From the NCBI GenBank assembly GCA_033296885.1, contig MU863899.1, positions 62,001 to 126,000 on the forward strand: DNA of 64,000 nucleotides, in the 5' to 3' direction. Below, piece by piece: positions 11,172 to 22,910 of the stretch. Origin of the DNA: Triangularia verruculosa (lineage: Eukaryota; Ascomycota; Sordariomycetes; Sordariales; Podosporaceae). How positions within the stretch are numbered: position 1 is the first letter of the stretch; each line of letters begins with the position of its first letter. Below the pieces are notes generated by a model. That model was not told where the DNA came from. It ran no database searches and saw only the letters and a program-made list of their open reading frames with translations. A program made the translations under genes and the position numbers.

Positions 11172-12959
11172 TTAGCGGATGGTCATCTGCTTGCTGAGCT
11201 CAGCCTTGGCCGACGACCCAGAGCTTCCGACACCAGCACCAGCACCGGCCTTCTTCTCGAACACCTTCCAGAACTTCAAGCTCTCATCGGCGGCAGCGGT
11301 GGCCAACATCTGCCCGTCGGGGCTGAGGCAGCTGTGGAGGACTCTGCTCTCGTGAGCCGGGATCTCAACGTTGCGGACGAGAGTAGGGTAGCTCCAGATG
11401 CTGAGAGAGTTGTCGGGGAAACCGCTTGAGCTGACAATCTCGCGGTAGTGGGGACTCCACCGGAGGCTGGTGACCTGAGAGCCAGTGTCGATGCTGTTGA
11501 CCCGGGCGCCCGAAGTGGTGTTCCAGAAGTGGATGTGGCGATCGTACGAGCCACCACCGGTGGCGAGGAGGTTCATGTTCCATGGGCACCAGGCAAGAGC
11601 CTTGACGGCGGCCTTGTGGTTGGTCTTTGTGAACTTGGGAACGGCGAGAGAGCGAGCATCCCAGATGGAGACAAGGTTGTCATTGCCACCGGTAGCAAGC
11701 TGCGCACCATCAGAGCGCCACTCGAGGCCGCAAACCTCCGAGGTGTGGGAGACAAGCTCGGCAACCTTGTGCTCCGCGATACGGACATCATGGTTGTAGA
11801 CCAAGCCGCTGCGAGAACCAGTAGACAAGAGGTGCTTGTTCCATCCCATGACACCAACACGCGTCTCATGACCGTGCATGCTGCGGATCTTGACACCCTC
11901 AGCGACATCCCAAATCTGGACCTCACCTGTGCCGAGACCAACACCAACATAGGCACCATCACCAGACCACTTGACGCTGCTGACGTAGGTATCAGGAGTG
12001 GTCTCGAGAAGGCAGCTGACGGCACCCTCATCGGCGGACCAGACGTAGACATTGCGCTCAAGGCCAATGGCGACCTGGTTGCCTGAGCTCCAGTCAAGGA
12101 GGTTGAGGTAGTAGTCGTCGATAAGGCCAGGGGCATCGAGAACACGCTCTGGGGCTGTCGCAATGCGGCGTCTGAACTGAGGAGGAGCATTCGCAGGCTT
12201 CAGTGGGCGGTTGTACTGTTGACGAAGATCAATAGGCTTCGAGGACTCTGGTGGAGCAGGCTTGAACTGAAGGATGCGGGTGTTCAGGTTGACACCACAA
12301 GCGTTGGCAAGGGAATCTTGGTACGCAACGGTGTTGGGCGAAGGGCGAGAATAGGACTCCTCCTCCTCCTCCTCAATGTTGAGACTCTCAAGAGCATTAA
12401 GGGCATCATCAGCGGCCGAAGCAACAATAGAAGAGGCTTCGCTATGGCCGGTTCTTGAGCGCTGCTTCTCCTGGAGGTCGAGCTTTCCTGAACCGACATT
12501 GGCGATGGCCGAGCTGGCGCCCCGGTTGGGAATGAAGCGATCGGCATTGTAAGAGATGGTGGTCTTGGACGATTTTTGCTTGATGTTGGTGGTCTTTCTG
12601 GCCTTGGGAGAGACCTTGGTAGCGGCACCGGTACCAGTCAAGGTGAAGTCGGAGACACCAAGCTCGAGCGCCTTGCGAGGGCTTGACACACCAGCAGCGA
12701 TGTTGGACTTGGGTGAGTCGCGGTGATGGCTCTTGCTGGAAGCTCTGGCGAGGCGGGCGCCGAGGTTGCCGCCGTACACTGACTTGGAAGCTCCACGCTC
12801 ATTGCTCGACTTCTCGGGGGTGAATGGGGAGGAGTTGAGGTTGATGGGAATGGCACGCTGACGAGGGGAGGGGGTCAGGGGCATGCGACCACCGGCGGTG
12901 CGGGTAGAGAAGACGCTTGTGTGCGACTTGAGGGGTGTTGATACTGTTGCGGTAGCCAT
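11172..12959 (-). CDS. CDC20: APC/C activator Cdc20 (Slp1/Fizzy)
   Basis: Cdc20 activates the anaphase-promoting complex and is the target of the spindle checkpoint. It is a single exon of 595 aa. The C-box DRFIPNR lies at about residues 140-146 and contacts APC/C. A Mad2-interaction motif RILQFKPAP is at about 228-236. The segment RRRIATAPERVLDAPGLIDD leads into a seven-bladed WD40 propeller that reads degrons; blades are visible from about residue 285 to 570. The protein ends in Ile-Arg, the IR tail that docks on APC3. The combination of MIM and IR tail separates Cdc20 from Cdh1. The ATG at 12959 opens MATATVSTPLKS. The gene is divergent from the kelch-BTB gene, with about 890 bp between their starts. 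Confidence 0.96.
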   Translation of the reverse strand: MATATVSTPLKSHTSVFSTRTAGGRMPLTPSPRQRAIPINLNSSPFTPEKSSNERGASKSVYGGNLGARLARASSKSHHRDSPKSNIAAGVSSPRKALELGVSDFTLTGTGAATKVSPKARKTTNIKQKSSKTTISYNADRFIPNRGASSAIANVGSGKLDLQEKQRSRTGHSEASSIVASAADDALNALESLNIEEEEEESYSRPSPNTVAYQDSLANACGVNLNTRILQFKPAPPESSKPIDLRQQYNRPLKPANAPPQFRRRIATAPERVLDAPGLIDDYYLNLLDWSSGNQVAIGLERNVYVWSADEGAVSCLLETTPDTYVSSVKWSGDGAYVGVGLGTGEVQIWDVAEGVKIRSMHGHETRVGVMGWNKHLLSTGSRSGLVYNHDVRIAEHKVAELVSHTSEVCGLEWRSDGAQLATGGNDNLVSIWDARSLAVPKFTKTNHKAAVKALAWCPWNMNLLATGGGSYDRHIHFWNTTSGARVNSIDTGSQVTSLRWSPHYREIVSSSGFPDNSLSIWSYPTLVRNVEIPAHESRVLHSCLSPDGQMLATAAADESLKFWKVFEKKAGAGAGVGSSGSSAKAELSKQMTIR

Positions 12960-13851
12960 GTTGCTGACTGTACTGGCAGTGATAGACTGCTATTAGGAGA
13001 TGGGTTGGAGTGTCGACCGGTCGAGTGCTCCAAGGCGACCCCGGATAATGGTTACAATTATCGATTTTTTTTGTGATTTTGTCGATTATGGGTACCAAAA
13101 AGTGCCAAAAAGTGCCAAAAAAAAAGTCGCCAAGGACGACCAGTCGGACTAGAAGTGATTCTCGCGTATAGGGCTTGCAATGTTCTAGGTTGTTTGTTTG
13201 CTGATGAAGCTGATGGAATGTTTGGATTGAGGTGCAATGCAGAACTCCAAAAGGTTGAAAGTGTTGTTTGTGTGATTTGTGTGGGATGGTATGAGGAAGG
13301 AGAGCTTTGGGACATGAGAGAAGGAAGGGTCATGATTTAAATGTTTACATGCGTTGTCCAGGTAACGACCGCCAGCTGCCTCTTTCCTTGCTCCTCCCCA
13401 CCTTTTTTCGAGCCAGCTGGTTGCAACCCCTGATGGCAAGGCTGCGCCCGGCCTGGTCCTGTGGAGCCTGCACGGTGCGCTGTTAGCAAACCCCTGGCCC
13501 CCGCGAGGCCCCTGCTGTGTCGCAGGTCAGCGAGGAAACGCCAAGAGCCAAGCCGTCTTTTATCCCGCCACTACAAACCACCTTGAGCCATCCCGCGCCA
13601 ACAACGACTCTTGCAACAGCGAACTTCTGGCCAGCATCTGTCTTTTCTCGATCCAGCATGACCGCGCCCATCTCGCATTGACCGAATTGAATCGATTTCT
13701 GACATCGAGAAGAGTCCTTCGGCTTGTCCTGCTCCGTGGGGGCACTTGAGTGTCTGCCTGGCGCTCTCTGTAGGGCATTCTTGCAGTAAACTGGACACTC
13801 AAGCAACAGAGCAGCGAAACGAACAACGTCCATTTTGCCTTTGCAGCCACC
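12960..13851. promoter_or_regulatory. Divergent promoter region, CDC20 / kelch-BTB
   Basis: Shared upstream region of two divergently transcribed genes. It has a TTTTTTTGTGATTTTG-like T tract near 13063-13080, a nearby repeat AAAAAGTGCC (13097-13120), and no convincing coding frame. Which elements serve which gene cannot be told from sequence. Confidence 0.5.
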
Positions 13852-16246
13852 ATGGCGCAACAGCAACAGCAGCAGCCTTCAACACCCGCCGGTGCCGGTA
13901 ATTCCATCTTTGGCGGGCCCGCTCACCAACAACCCGCCGCCGGCTTCCTTGCTCAGTCCTCGCTATCGTCCTTCTCGACCGCACTCACACCCGCCTCGGC
14001 CGCGTCGTCGTCGAATAATACCTACATCATGCCGAACTCGCCCCTCAAGAACCGCGCCGCCGTGGACGGCTACCGTCCAAAAGTCACCCGCACTCTGGGC
14101 CAGCGCCCCGCCTGTCTCGTCAATGCTTCCGTGACGTATTGTGGTAACAACCAGATTTATGCGTTTGGAGGCTTTGATCAGTACACCGACGAGGTATATA
14201 ATCATGTCTTGCGCCTGGATCTTGTCAGCCACCAGTGGAATCTGGTCGATAACTACGGGGACATCCCCGGTGTTCGGATGGGTAAGTCCCTGTCTGCTCT
14301 GCTCGTTGCTGGTAATACCGTGTTGACATTGCCCCTGAACAGGCCACACTGCGACCTTGTACAAGGGAGACAAGCTGCTAGTATTTGGAGGCGAGAACGA
14401 GCACCGCACCTACCTCTCTGACCTCATCATCTTTGATTTGAAAACAGCCCACTGGACACAGCCGCAAGTGACAGGACCGATCCCGAAAGGCCGCGCTCGC
14501 CATGCCGCCGTGTTACACGAGGACAAATTATTCATCGTTGGCGGCATAACTGGACACGACAACTATGTGCTCGACGACATTTGTTATTTGGATCTCAAGA
14601 GCTTTACTTGGTCCAAGTCATGGCGTTTCGTGGGGCGTTTCGATCATTCTGCGTACATCTGGAGCGACAGAGTCTGGGTTTTCGGGGGTTTGAGTGAAGA
14701 TATGGACAAGGTTAGTGACCTGTGGTGGTTGGATCTCAAGGGAAATCCCGCGTTTGAATCGCCGCCACATATCGGTACGCTTGACCGCTCCGGTCTATCT
14801 CGAAGTGCGGTTTCACCACGACCATCTTATCCCTCCGTCCAGTCTACGGCAGTGGGCTCATCCGGCTATGCTGCCAACTCGAGAACCGCCCAGGTCAACC
14901 CACCATCATTCCACCTAAAGACTTATGCGCCGCAAGCGCCAGGTGCCATCTCTGCACTCAAGTTTGTTAGCGGACCCAATGTTCCATCTCAGATGCAAGG
15001 CATCCACTTTCATGTCTACTCTTCCGGAACGCTCTTGGATTTTGTAACACCAGCAGCCACCATTACATCGAAGGAATGCTCACTCTCGGCCTTGGACTTG
15101 GCAGCTCTGCGATGGCAGAAGCTAGCAGAAGGACGCGAAATCTTCAAGCCCGGCTATCGATGGCATTATTGCACCATGAATGAAGATGGCACAAAAGCGT
15201 GGCTCCTTGGCTGTCCTACGGACCCAGGAGCCATCGACCTCGGGGCTAACGGCCTAGAGGAGTACCTCTCGGACATCATGGAGATTGACTTGCGACGATA
15301 TGGCTTCCTAGGAAATAACATGGCCCCGGAGCCTCGCACTACCCGCCCTTCTTCTCGAACTCGCCACGCGGAAACACCATCTAAGGGTCTAGGTGATGAT
15401 CTTGCAAAACTCTTCAATCAACCACCTGAATCAGGCAGCGGGACGGATTTCATCGTGACGGCGCTGTCGAGAGATTTCGACGAGGAAGAAGTTATGGGCT
15501 CAGCACTCGTCCACGCCCAGGTAGATGCGACTGGCGACTCCGACGCCGACCAAACCTGGTTGTCACCAGACACGCCGACTTCTCCACCCATCCACGTTCA
15601 CCGGCTCATTCTTCAGGCTCGCTGGCCACATTTTGCCCGGTTGTGGTCCTCCCAGATGGCAGAGTTCCACACCAAGAAAATGCACATCCCAGAACCATAC
15701 TCTGTCGTCAAGGGATTCCTGTACTATCTCTACACAGACCGAATTGATCCTCCTGATCAGCACGGAAATGAGACAACCGCCGTCTTGGCTGACATAGCAG
15801 GACTGCTGGTCATGTCGAATATCTACAACATCCCTCATCTTCGCCTCTTGTGTGTCAACAGGCTGTCAAAGGAGTTGGATGTTGACCATGCGTGCATCAT
15901 TTGGTACTGTGCTGGGTTGTCAAATGAGGAGTGGTTGAGGAAACGAGCGGCGAACTTTTGTATGACGCACTGGGGGAGGATTGTGAGGACGGTTGGCTTC
16001 CAGAGGTTGCCGAGGAATGCGCTGGTGGAGCTGAGTCAGGAGGTTGATTCAGAAGGAAGAGTGGTGGCGGGGGAGGAGCTGGATATGATGCAGGTCGGGT
16101 TTGGAGTTGGGGGACTAGACAGGGGCGGAATGGGAAGGAAGGATTCAGTGGGAAGTAATGGGAGTGATCAGGATGGTGGGCGGGTGATGGAAAGTGATGG
16201 CCATGACGATGAGGATGGAGAGGAGGATGGGATGGAGATGAGTTAG
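13852..16246 (+). CDS. Kelch-repeat BTB protein, Ral2-like
   Basis: Exons 13852-14281 and 14343-16246 encode 777 aa; the intron splits the glycine codon of VRMG. After a poly-Gln start and a low-complexity Ala/Ser/Pro leader, kelch blades run from about residue 85 to 290, seen as repeated YAFGG, LVFGGEN, FIVGG and VWVFGG turns followed by W-containing strands. A central linker precedes a BTB/POZ-like region around VHRLILQARWPHFARLW and KGFLYYLYTDRID, which contains an acidic insertion. The tail is Gly/Asp-rich and ends DGMEMS. This order (N-terminal kelch, C-terminal BTB) matches fission-yeast Ral2, which helps activate Ras in mating and morphogenesis; that assignment is from memory of the family. 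A role as a Cullin-3 adaptor is possible but unproven. Confidence 0.85.
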
Positions 16247-18661
16247 GGTGGTCGTCGAACTCCTGTCCGACAGTTGGCCTTTCGAGGGAGCGGGAGGCTG
16301 GTGGAGAGTGAGAAGACTCTCGAGGCTGGGGAATCCGAGGTGGCCGAGGTGGTCGAGGCAGAGAGTGAAGAGGAAGGAGAACTGGATTTCAGTTTTGTTG
16401 ACACCTCTTTGAGACGATCGGCGAGGAAGCCGAGGATGTTGTTGGACCTGCTTCGAATGGGATGGGAGACCCTCGGGTTTGGCAGAAGCATATTTGCTGA
16501 GCCGCTGTGTGTTTTTTCTTCTTTTATTGTGTTCAGGCTACGTTTTCTTTTGCTTTATTTTACAGTTGCTCGGTTTTCCTGTCATGGCTCGAGAGGTCAT
16601 TCCGTCTCTGTCCTCTTTTTTTTTGGAATGGGAAAGAACAAAGGATACGCTGGAATCGGAAATGGAAGGATGGTATTATGGCGAGGGCGTTGACGGGACT
16701 GGGTGGGTGGGCTATGGTATGGGTACGGTATTGATAATCAAAAGACAAGGAAAGAAATATTTTAGTTGTATGTAGTTGGGTATGTACGTACACACATACA
16801 TGCCCCCCTTAGATCCGTACAAAAAGTGAAATATTAAATATTCGACGTGGGACGAGCGCGGCTTACATGAAGGCGATGAGACCTTGAGTCTTCTTTCTAT
16901 TCCATAGAAATATCATTCGCACAACTCCCAACAGGTGGTTCCCACAGCAACACCCCACCCAGAGCCACCAAAGGCTCTCCACCCCAGATTCTCTATGACG
17001 TCGCTGCTAGTTCTGGCACACGATACTGAACGCTGAAGGTTGAGAAATCTCACAGATACCCAACTGTTAAACGAGTAGAGACTGAAGAATTCACAGAATC
17101 AAGACCAGCGAGATGCTGCAGCGGTCTTGACAGCTCGTTTAGGTACTTCCGGCTTCCCTCTTTTGGTCATGGTGGACTGCAGTTAACGTGACAAGCCACA
17201 ACACCAACCATGGGCTGGTTGTTGTTGGTTCGTTCGGGAACTGCTCGCATCGTTAGCTTGAGTCTATGAATCTGGCTTGTCTTGACGAATCAGATAGCTT
17301 TACTGCAATGCAAGCAGATCATGAGACCTCACCAATTCTTCAGGTCTTGAACAATGTTTCTGAATGAAGAATGTGCTCTCGTGAGACGGAAGGATTTATG
17401 GCCAGTCGACATGTCTGTATACCAAGTTAACTCTCCAGTCGGTTTTTATAGTAATTGCAGTTGAAAGGCGCTGAAGTCAACGGCACCTTTGAATGTCCAA
17501 CTTACATGAGCAGTAGCCGACCTCGGGTGAGACACCTTGCGCACGGAGAGTGGTACCTCCTTGCCAGCAGACGTCACCGCACCTATTAAATTAATTCGTG
17601 TCTCTATCTATCCCCAAGAAATACAGTAGATCATCAATGAAAGATTGCCGTTGCAGATCAGACCCTTGAGTCCACCATGACGTCCTCTATACAACAAAAT
17701 GCCACAGTGCTGCCCTCCCAAGCACTCGATATCTATCCACGCCGTGGATAGGATAATTGGTACTGCAAGCCAGGATTACACCTTCAAAATAGTAGGAAAG
17801 GCCTATTAACTATCTTCTTTAGGCTTATTACTATTTTTTAAAGTGTTTTTAATATCTTCCAAGGCCTATTAACTATCTTCTGAAGTCTATTAATTATCTT
17901 TTGAGGCCTATCAACTATCTTTCAATACTGTATGCCCCCTTTGCAGTGCCAGTTTTTTTGTCCAGGACGTGCTATCCAGGTTCAACAAAGTCCTGTCAGC
18001 GAGATTCTAGCGCTAATTTCGCCGTAAGGCGCATAGATGTAGCTCAGATCAGCATTTGGGCGGGCCTGGTACCCTGAATGGGCATTGGACCACGGCTACC
18101 AGCCGAGCGGAAAGGGCTGCTTTGTCCTTGTCGAGTGACGGCAACCCCCCTCCGCTCTGCCCTGCGGCCCACCTGAACGCATGGTGACACCATCATTCGA
18201 ACCAGTCGTTCATGCTCATTGACACTCCAACACCCTGGGCACCAAGACTTCAACCATGCAGCTCTTCGTGGCAAGGACTATGTGGGCTTCCCCGAAGCGT
18301 CTATATGCAGTGAGCCTTCATACATCACAATACTAGAACCCTCTGGACACTCGAACTGTTTGTCTCACCTACCTCGCAGCCGATACTCGCTTGGCTCGGT
18401 CTTCTACCCGGGTACTATATCTCTCGTGTGGCCTGACGCACAGGACCACTTCACTTCTGTCCTGTTTCTGGGCCCGAGAATGGTCGAGGCCCGTCAATAA
18501 CAACAAGCCTCATTAGACAAACACCTTTCTCGATTCCTTCGCAGACTGGATTTCCAGCATCGAAGCAATTCACAACGGCTCGGACTGTCAGGTCCTAGAG
18601 TGCTCTACAAACAACATTCTCAGCATATTATCACGGATTTCAGCACGCCATATCGCCCGAG
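16247..18661. other. Large intergenic region
   Basis: About 2.4 kb with no supported gene. The first 550 bases are likely the kelch-BTB 3' UTR, including a frame open on the plus strand that starts at TTG. A degenerate minisatellite lies at 17798-17924 (separate entry). The right part should carry the promoter of the luciferase-domain gene. Confidence 0.55.
17798..17924. repeat. Degenerate ~21-bp minisatellite, about six units
   Basis: Six head-to-tail units of 20-22 bp are visible, starting near 17798, 17820, 17841, 17861, 17883 and 17904. The best units read AAGGCCTATTAACTATCTTC. Units 2, 3, 5 and 6 differ mainly by C/T and A/G transitions. Confidence 0.75.
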
Positions 18662-19610
18662 ATGTCTCTCACAGTGACCTCAGAACCTTCCAAAACCATG
18701 CCATCCCTACCAGGCGACCCCTCCTCCCAGCAACCCACCGTCAACATGGTCATCCGTCAAGACCCCTTCTATGTAACGCTTGACGCCTCGGCCCTGCTAG
18801 CAGTCTCCATCCTCACCGTCTTGGGGATGCACTTCGTCGACCACCTCCTTCTAGAATTCCTCATCATCGCCGTCCCCATAGCCCTCCTCATCCACAACGA
18901 CTACCTCAACTTCCTCAAACTCGGCCCCGGCGGCACCCCCCCAACCCCCTCCGGCTACGCCCGTCTAACCTTCTACCGTCTCTTCACCCTCCGCGATCCC
19001 TTCACCCCTCCCCCGCGAGACGTCGTCTCGTCCCCCTCCACCGGGATCCTAACCAAACTACCGTACCGACCTGGCCCCCGTCCCACCGTGGCCGGCCTCG
19101 CCCCCCAGCGTCAGCTGGACCAACACGGCTCGGTAGAGTGCTACAACCGCCTACGGGCCGCGCTCGAGAATCTGTCAAGGAAGAAGCCGAGCGTTTTTGT
19201 GACGGCGACGTCGTGTCTGGAGAAGCATGGTTTCGCGCTGTTTGCGAGACATCCGCTGAATGTGTGCGGGAACGGCGAGATTGTTCATATTCATAGTTCG
19301 GAGAGGTCGATGCATATGAACCTGCATCCGGACGATATCAAGGAGATTTTGGAGAAGGGGTGGGGGCAAAGGCATCCGATGGCGTGGACGGGGTGGGTGA
19401 GGGCGCCGTTGCCGACGACGTTTACTATGATTTATGCCCCTAGGGGTGAGTCCTTTTTTTTTTTTTTTTTCCCTATGGATAGCTAGAAACGGTATGCTAA
19501 TATGGGCCTCGTGACAAACAGATGAAAGTGACTTGAGAATTGTGTGCCAGATTATCGAGGCGGCAATCTGGTATGTGATTGCGGAGAAGGTTGAGGTTGA
19601 ACTTGACTGA
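18662..19610 (+). CDS. Membrane protein with fungal 'luciferase' (DUF5519-type) domain
   Basis: Exons 18662-19445 and 19522-19610 give 290 aa; the intron contains a long T tract and splits the Asp codon of YAPRDESDL. Residues about 42-72 form one long hydrophobic stretch, probably one or two membrane segments. The C-terminal half has the pattern EIVHIHSSERSMHMNLHPDD, then KGWGQRHPMA and MIYAPRDESDL, typical of the family named 'Luciferase domain' in Pfam (recalled, not searched). Despite the name, no light-emitting activity is implied; the biochemical role of these fungal proteins is unknown to me. The neighbours give no functional clue. Confidence 0.82.
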
Positions 19611-20710
19611 AGGGCAAGGCTGCGTGAGAATTGGTGTCTGGTCGGGAAGAGGAGTTCACATGTGGATAACGACTGGCTGGCTATTTGGCGTCATGGTTGG
19701 ATATTGGTGCAATTGGTGTTTTCTTTTACTCAATCTTGAATATGGATTAGCAAATTAGCGAGCGGGTGCTTTCGACGCTGTATTTTGAAGTTGCAAATAT
19801 TACTCAAATCCCCAGTCCTGTCTGTATGACAGCTCGCCACGTGAATGGTAGAGGCATTCCACCCTCGAGGGATCGATCAATTCTCTTGGTCATCGCTCGC
19901 AGCAATGAACTCCCAGAAGAGTCAGAGTATATCAAATATCCTTGAGCATAGCCTTATTAGCTAAGACGAAGCCTCATGCACGAGGTCTTGGTTGTCTTTT
20001 TAGTGTTTTTTTTTTTTTTGGTGCCGTTGTCGCATCAGTGCACGGAATTTCCAGTGACGTCAGCTGATTCATGCAGCAGGAAGAAGAAGGAGGCGACGAA
20101 TCGGTGGGCTAGGATTTGTCAGACCTTGTGGGTTGGAGACTTGGGGTTGATGGCCCAATTCGCAGCACAACGGCGCAAAATGTTCCTGAAGCGGCGCAAC
20201 GGCCATGTGTCGGTCTGCAATCGACATTATCCTCGGCCATTGCGATGCAATTAAGGCAAGGACATGGCCGTGGTCCGAAGAGTAGATTTGATCAAGTGAT
20301 ATCCCCAACCCCGCCAAGGTTGCAGCCATTCTTGGACCTCACCTCGATGCATCACATGTCATTGAAGGAACGCCTCCCACGTTCCATCAGCAGCTTTGCA
20401 ACTGACTTTTTGGCCGGCAACAACTTGGGGTAAAACTGGGGTAACAGGGGGGTTGCTTGTCTCTCTGTGCAGAAGACCGAAGACTGCTGTTTAGGGGAGG
20501 GGCTGCATGTGATGTGTGGACTGCCCGGATCCGGTGGCAACCGTCCAAGCCTCGGCATCCTCGCGGGCCAGGGACAGCACAAGACGTTATAGAGGCCATG
20601 ATCTGCCGCAGCACCAACTTTTCTTTGTCTCTCTTCTACCATTCAGCGTCGCAGCTATCTCTCATTCCCTTCTTCTTCAAGATACCCGTTCCTAGAGGAA
20701 CATAATCTGG
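19611..20710. other. Intergenic upstream of fumarate reductase
   Basis: No gene is supported. It contains the luciferase-domain gene's 3' UTR and probably the fumarate reductase promoter. A T tract lies near 20008-20020. Confidence 0.5.
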
Positions 20711-20968
20711 GTAAGTTTTCCTGCCCAACTCTCTCCCTGTCTCGTCTCGGCTTGCAGTTGGATATTGCTTCCAGTGGGGGTTTCACAGAGGCTAAGACTC
20801 GGCCTAACAGGATCCAGACCTCGGCTTACCACAGACGACGGACGACACGCGAATCATTTAACAGACCACCTCCCTCGAACCAGTCTTCATTCCTCGTCGC
20901 TTTTCTTCCGTACAACTTCCTTTCCTTTTGCCAATCGAAATTGCTCGGCATTTGCTCTTTTTTTTCAG
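20711..20968 (+). other. Probable 5' UTR intron of the fumarate reductase gene
   Basis: A perfect donor GTAAGT at 20711 and a pyrimidine-rich acceptor TTTTTTTTCAG ending at 20968 bracket 258 nt. The acceptor lies six bases before the start ATG at 20975. The region has no long frame in phase with the CDS. This is an inference from splice-site quality. Confidence 0.6.
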
Positions 20969-20974
20969 ATCACA

Positions 20975-22910
20975 ATGGCGTCCAACACGGTAATTGTTGT
21001 CGGTGGCGGTCTGGCCGGTCTTTCGGCGGCGCACTCCATCTACCTCGCTGGTGGTAACGTCCACGTCCTCGACAAGCAGGGCTTCTTCGGTGGTAACTCC
21101 ACCAAGGCCACCTCCGGTATCAACGGTGCTCTCACCCGCACCCAGGTTGATCTTGGGATTCAGGACTCCGTAAAGCAGTTCTACGACGACACACTCAAGT
21201 CTGCCCGTGACAAGGCTAGACCCGACCTCATCAAGGTCCTCACCTACAAGTCCGCCGCTGCCGTTGAGTGGCTTCAGGATGTCTTTAACCTCGACCTCAC
21301 ACTCGTCTCTCGTCTTGGGTACGTCTTGACACATATTCCGGCGCTTCCGGATGTAGATGCATTTTCAGGTGACGGCTGGCTAACATGTTACGATTAGTGG
21401 TCACTCCCAGCCCCGCACTCACCGTGGTCACGATGCCAAGTTCCCCGGCATGGCCATCACATACGCTCTGATGCAGAGACTCGAGGAGCTCTCCGAGACC
21501 GAGCCCCACCGTGTCAAGATCACCAAGAAGGCCCGCGTTGTTGACCTCGTCAAGGAGGGCAACGTCGTCAGCGGTGTCAAGGCTGAGCACGAGGGCCAGA
21601 CCCTCACCATCCATGGCCCCGTCGTCCTCGCTACCGGTGGCTATGCCGCTGATTTTGGTGAGGGCTCGCTCCTCCAGAAGCACAGACCCGACACCATGGG
21701 TCTTGCCACCACCAACGGCTCCCACGCTACTGGTGATGGTCAGAAGCTCGTCATGAGAATTGGCGGCAACGGCATCGACATGGACAAGGTTCAGGTCCAC
21801 CCTACCGGTCTCGTCGACCCCAAGGACCCCGGCTCCAAGTGGAAGTTCTTGGCTGCCGAGGCCCTTCGTGGTGAAGGCGGTATCCTCCTCAACGGTGATG
21901 GTGACCGCTTCTGCGATGAGCTTGGCCACCGTGACTACGTCTCTGGCATGATCCACAAGGAGAAGGACAAGGGCAAGTATCCCGTCCGCCTTGTGCTCAA
22001 CTCAAAGGCCTCCAAGGTTCTTGACTTCCACACTCGCCACTACTCTGGCCGTGGTCTCATGAAGAAGATCACCGGCAAGCAGCTCGCCAAGGAGATCGGC
22101 TGCACTCCCGAGCACCTTCAGAAGAGCTTCCAGGCTTACAACGTCATTGCTGAGGGCAAGCAGAAGGATCCTTGGGGCAAGAAGTTCTTCCACAACACGC
22201 CCTTCGACATCAACGATGACTTCCACGTCTCTGTGATGGAGCCCGTTCTCCACTTCACCATGGGTGGTATCGAGATCAACGACAAGGCCCAGGTCCTCAA
22301 CAAGGAGGGCAAGCCTTTCGAGGGTCTTTTCGCCTGCGGTGAGCTTGCTGGCGGTGTCCACGGTGCCAACCGTCTCGGTGGTTCTTCCCTTCTTGGCTGC
22401 GTCGTCTACGGCCGTGTTGCCGGTGACTCTGCTGCCAACTACCACTTCCAGCAGGCCCTCCAGGGCAACGTCGGCGCTGCCCGTCTCGGCCAGATCGCCC
22501 TCCACATCGATCCTTCCACTCCCGGCAGGATCTCCGTCCAGTGGGGTGGTGAGCAGGGTGCTCTCCCTGCCCCCGGTGCTCAGGCTGCTGCCCCTACCGA
22601 GACTGCCGCTGCCGCCCCCGCCAAGGCTGACCCCAAGGCTTTCACCATCCCCGACAAGGAGTTCACCATGGAGGAGGTTGCCAAGCACAACACGAAGGAG
22701 GATCTCTGGGTTGTTGTCAAGGGTGTTGTCATGGACCTCACCAACTGGCTCGATGACCACCCCGGTGGACCCCAGGCCATCCTCAACTTCATGGGCCGTG
22801 ACGCCACGGAGGAGTTCGAGATGCTCCACGATGACGAGGTCATCCCCAAGTATGCTCCTGAGCAAGTGATCGGTAGAGTCAAGGGCCAGAAGGTCACTCT
22901 CGAGATTTAA
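20975..22910 (+). CDS. Soluble fumarate reductase fused to cytochrome b5
   Basis: Exons 20975-21318 and 21398-22910 encode 618 aa, related to the Osm1/Frds1 NADH/FADH2-dependent fumarate reductases that re-oxidise flavins by reducing fumarate. The N-terminus is an FAD-binding Rossmann fold with VVGGGLAGLSAA, and GGNSTKATSGINGA follows. The flavoprotein domain ends near the block GANRLGGSSLLGCVVYGRVAG. After an Ala/Pro linker comes a cytochrome b5 domain (about 537-618) with the haem-ligand motif DDHPGG and a second His in EMLHDDE. The fold starts six residues from the ATG, so no N-terminal targeting signal is seen and a cytosolic form is likely. The codons are strongly C-ending, which suggests high expression. 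A two-domain flavin/haem enzyme could pass electrons between partners (inference). Confidence 0.93.

Noticed and set aside
16274..16693. Plus-strand frame after the kelch-BTB stop
   Set aside because: TTG start, different frame from the gene, and a T-rich hydrophobic end; best read as 3' UTR.
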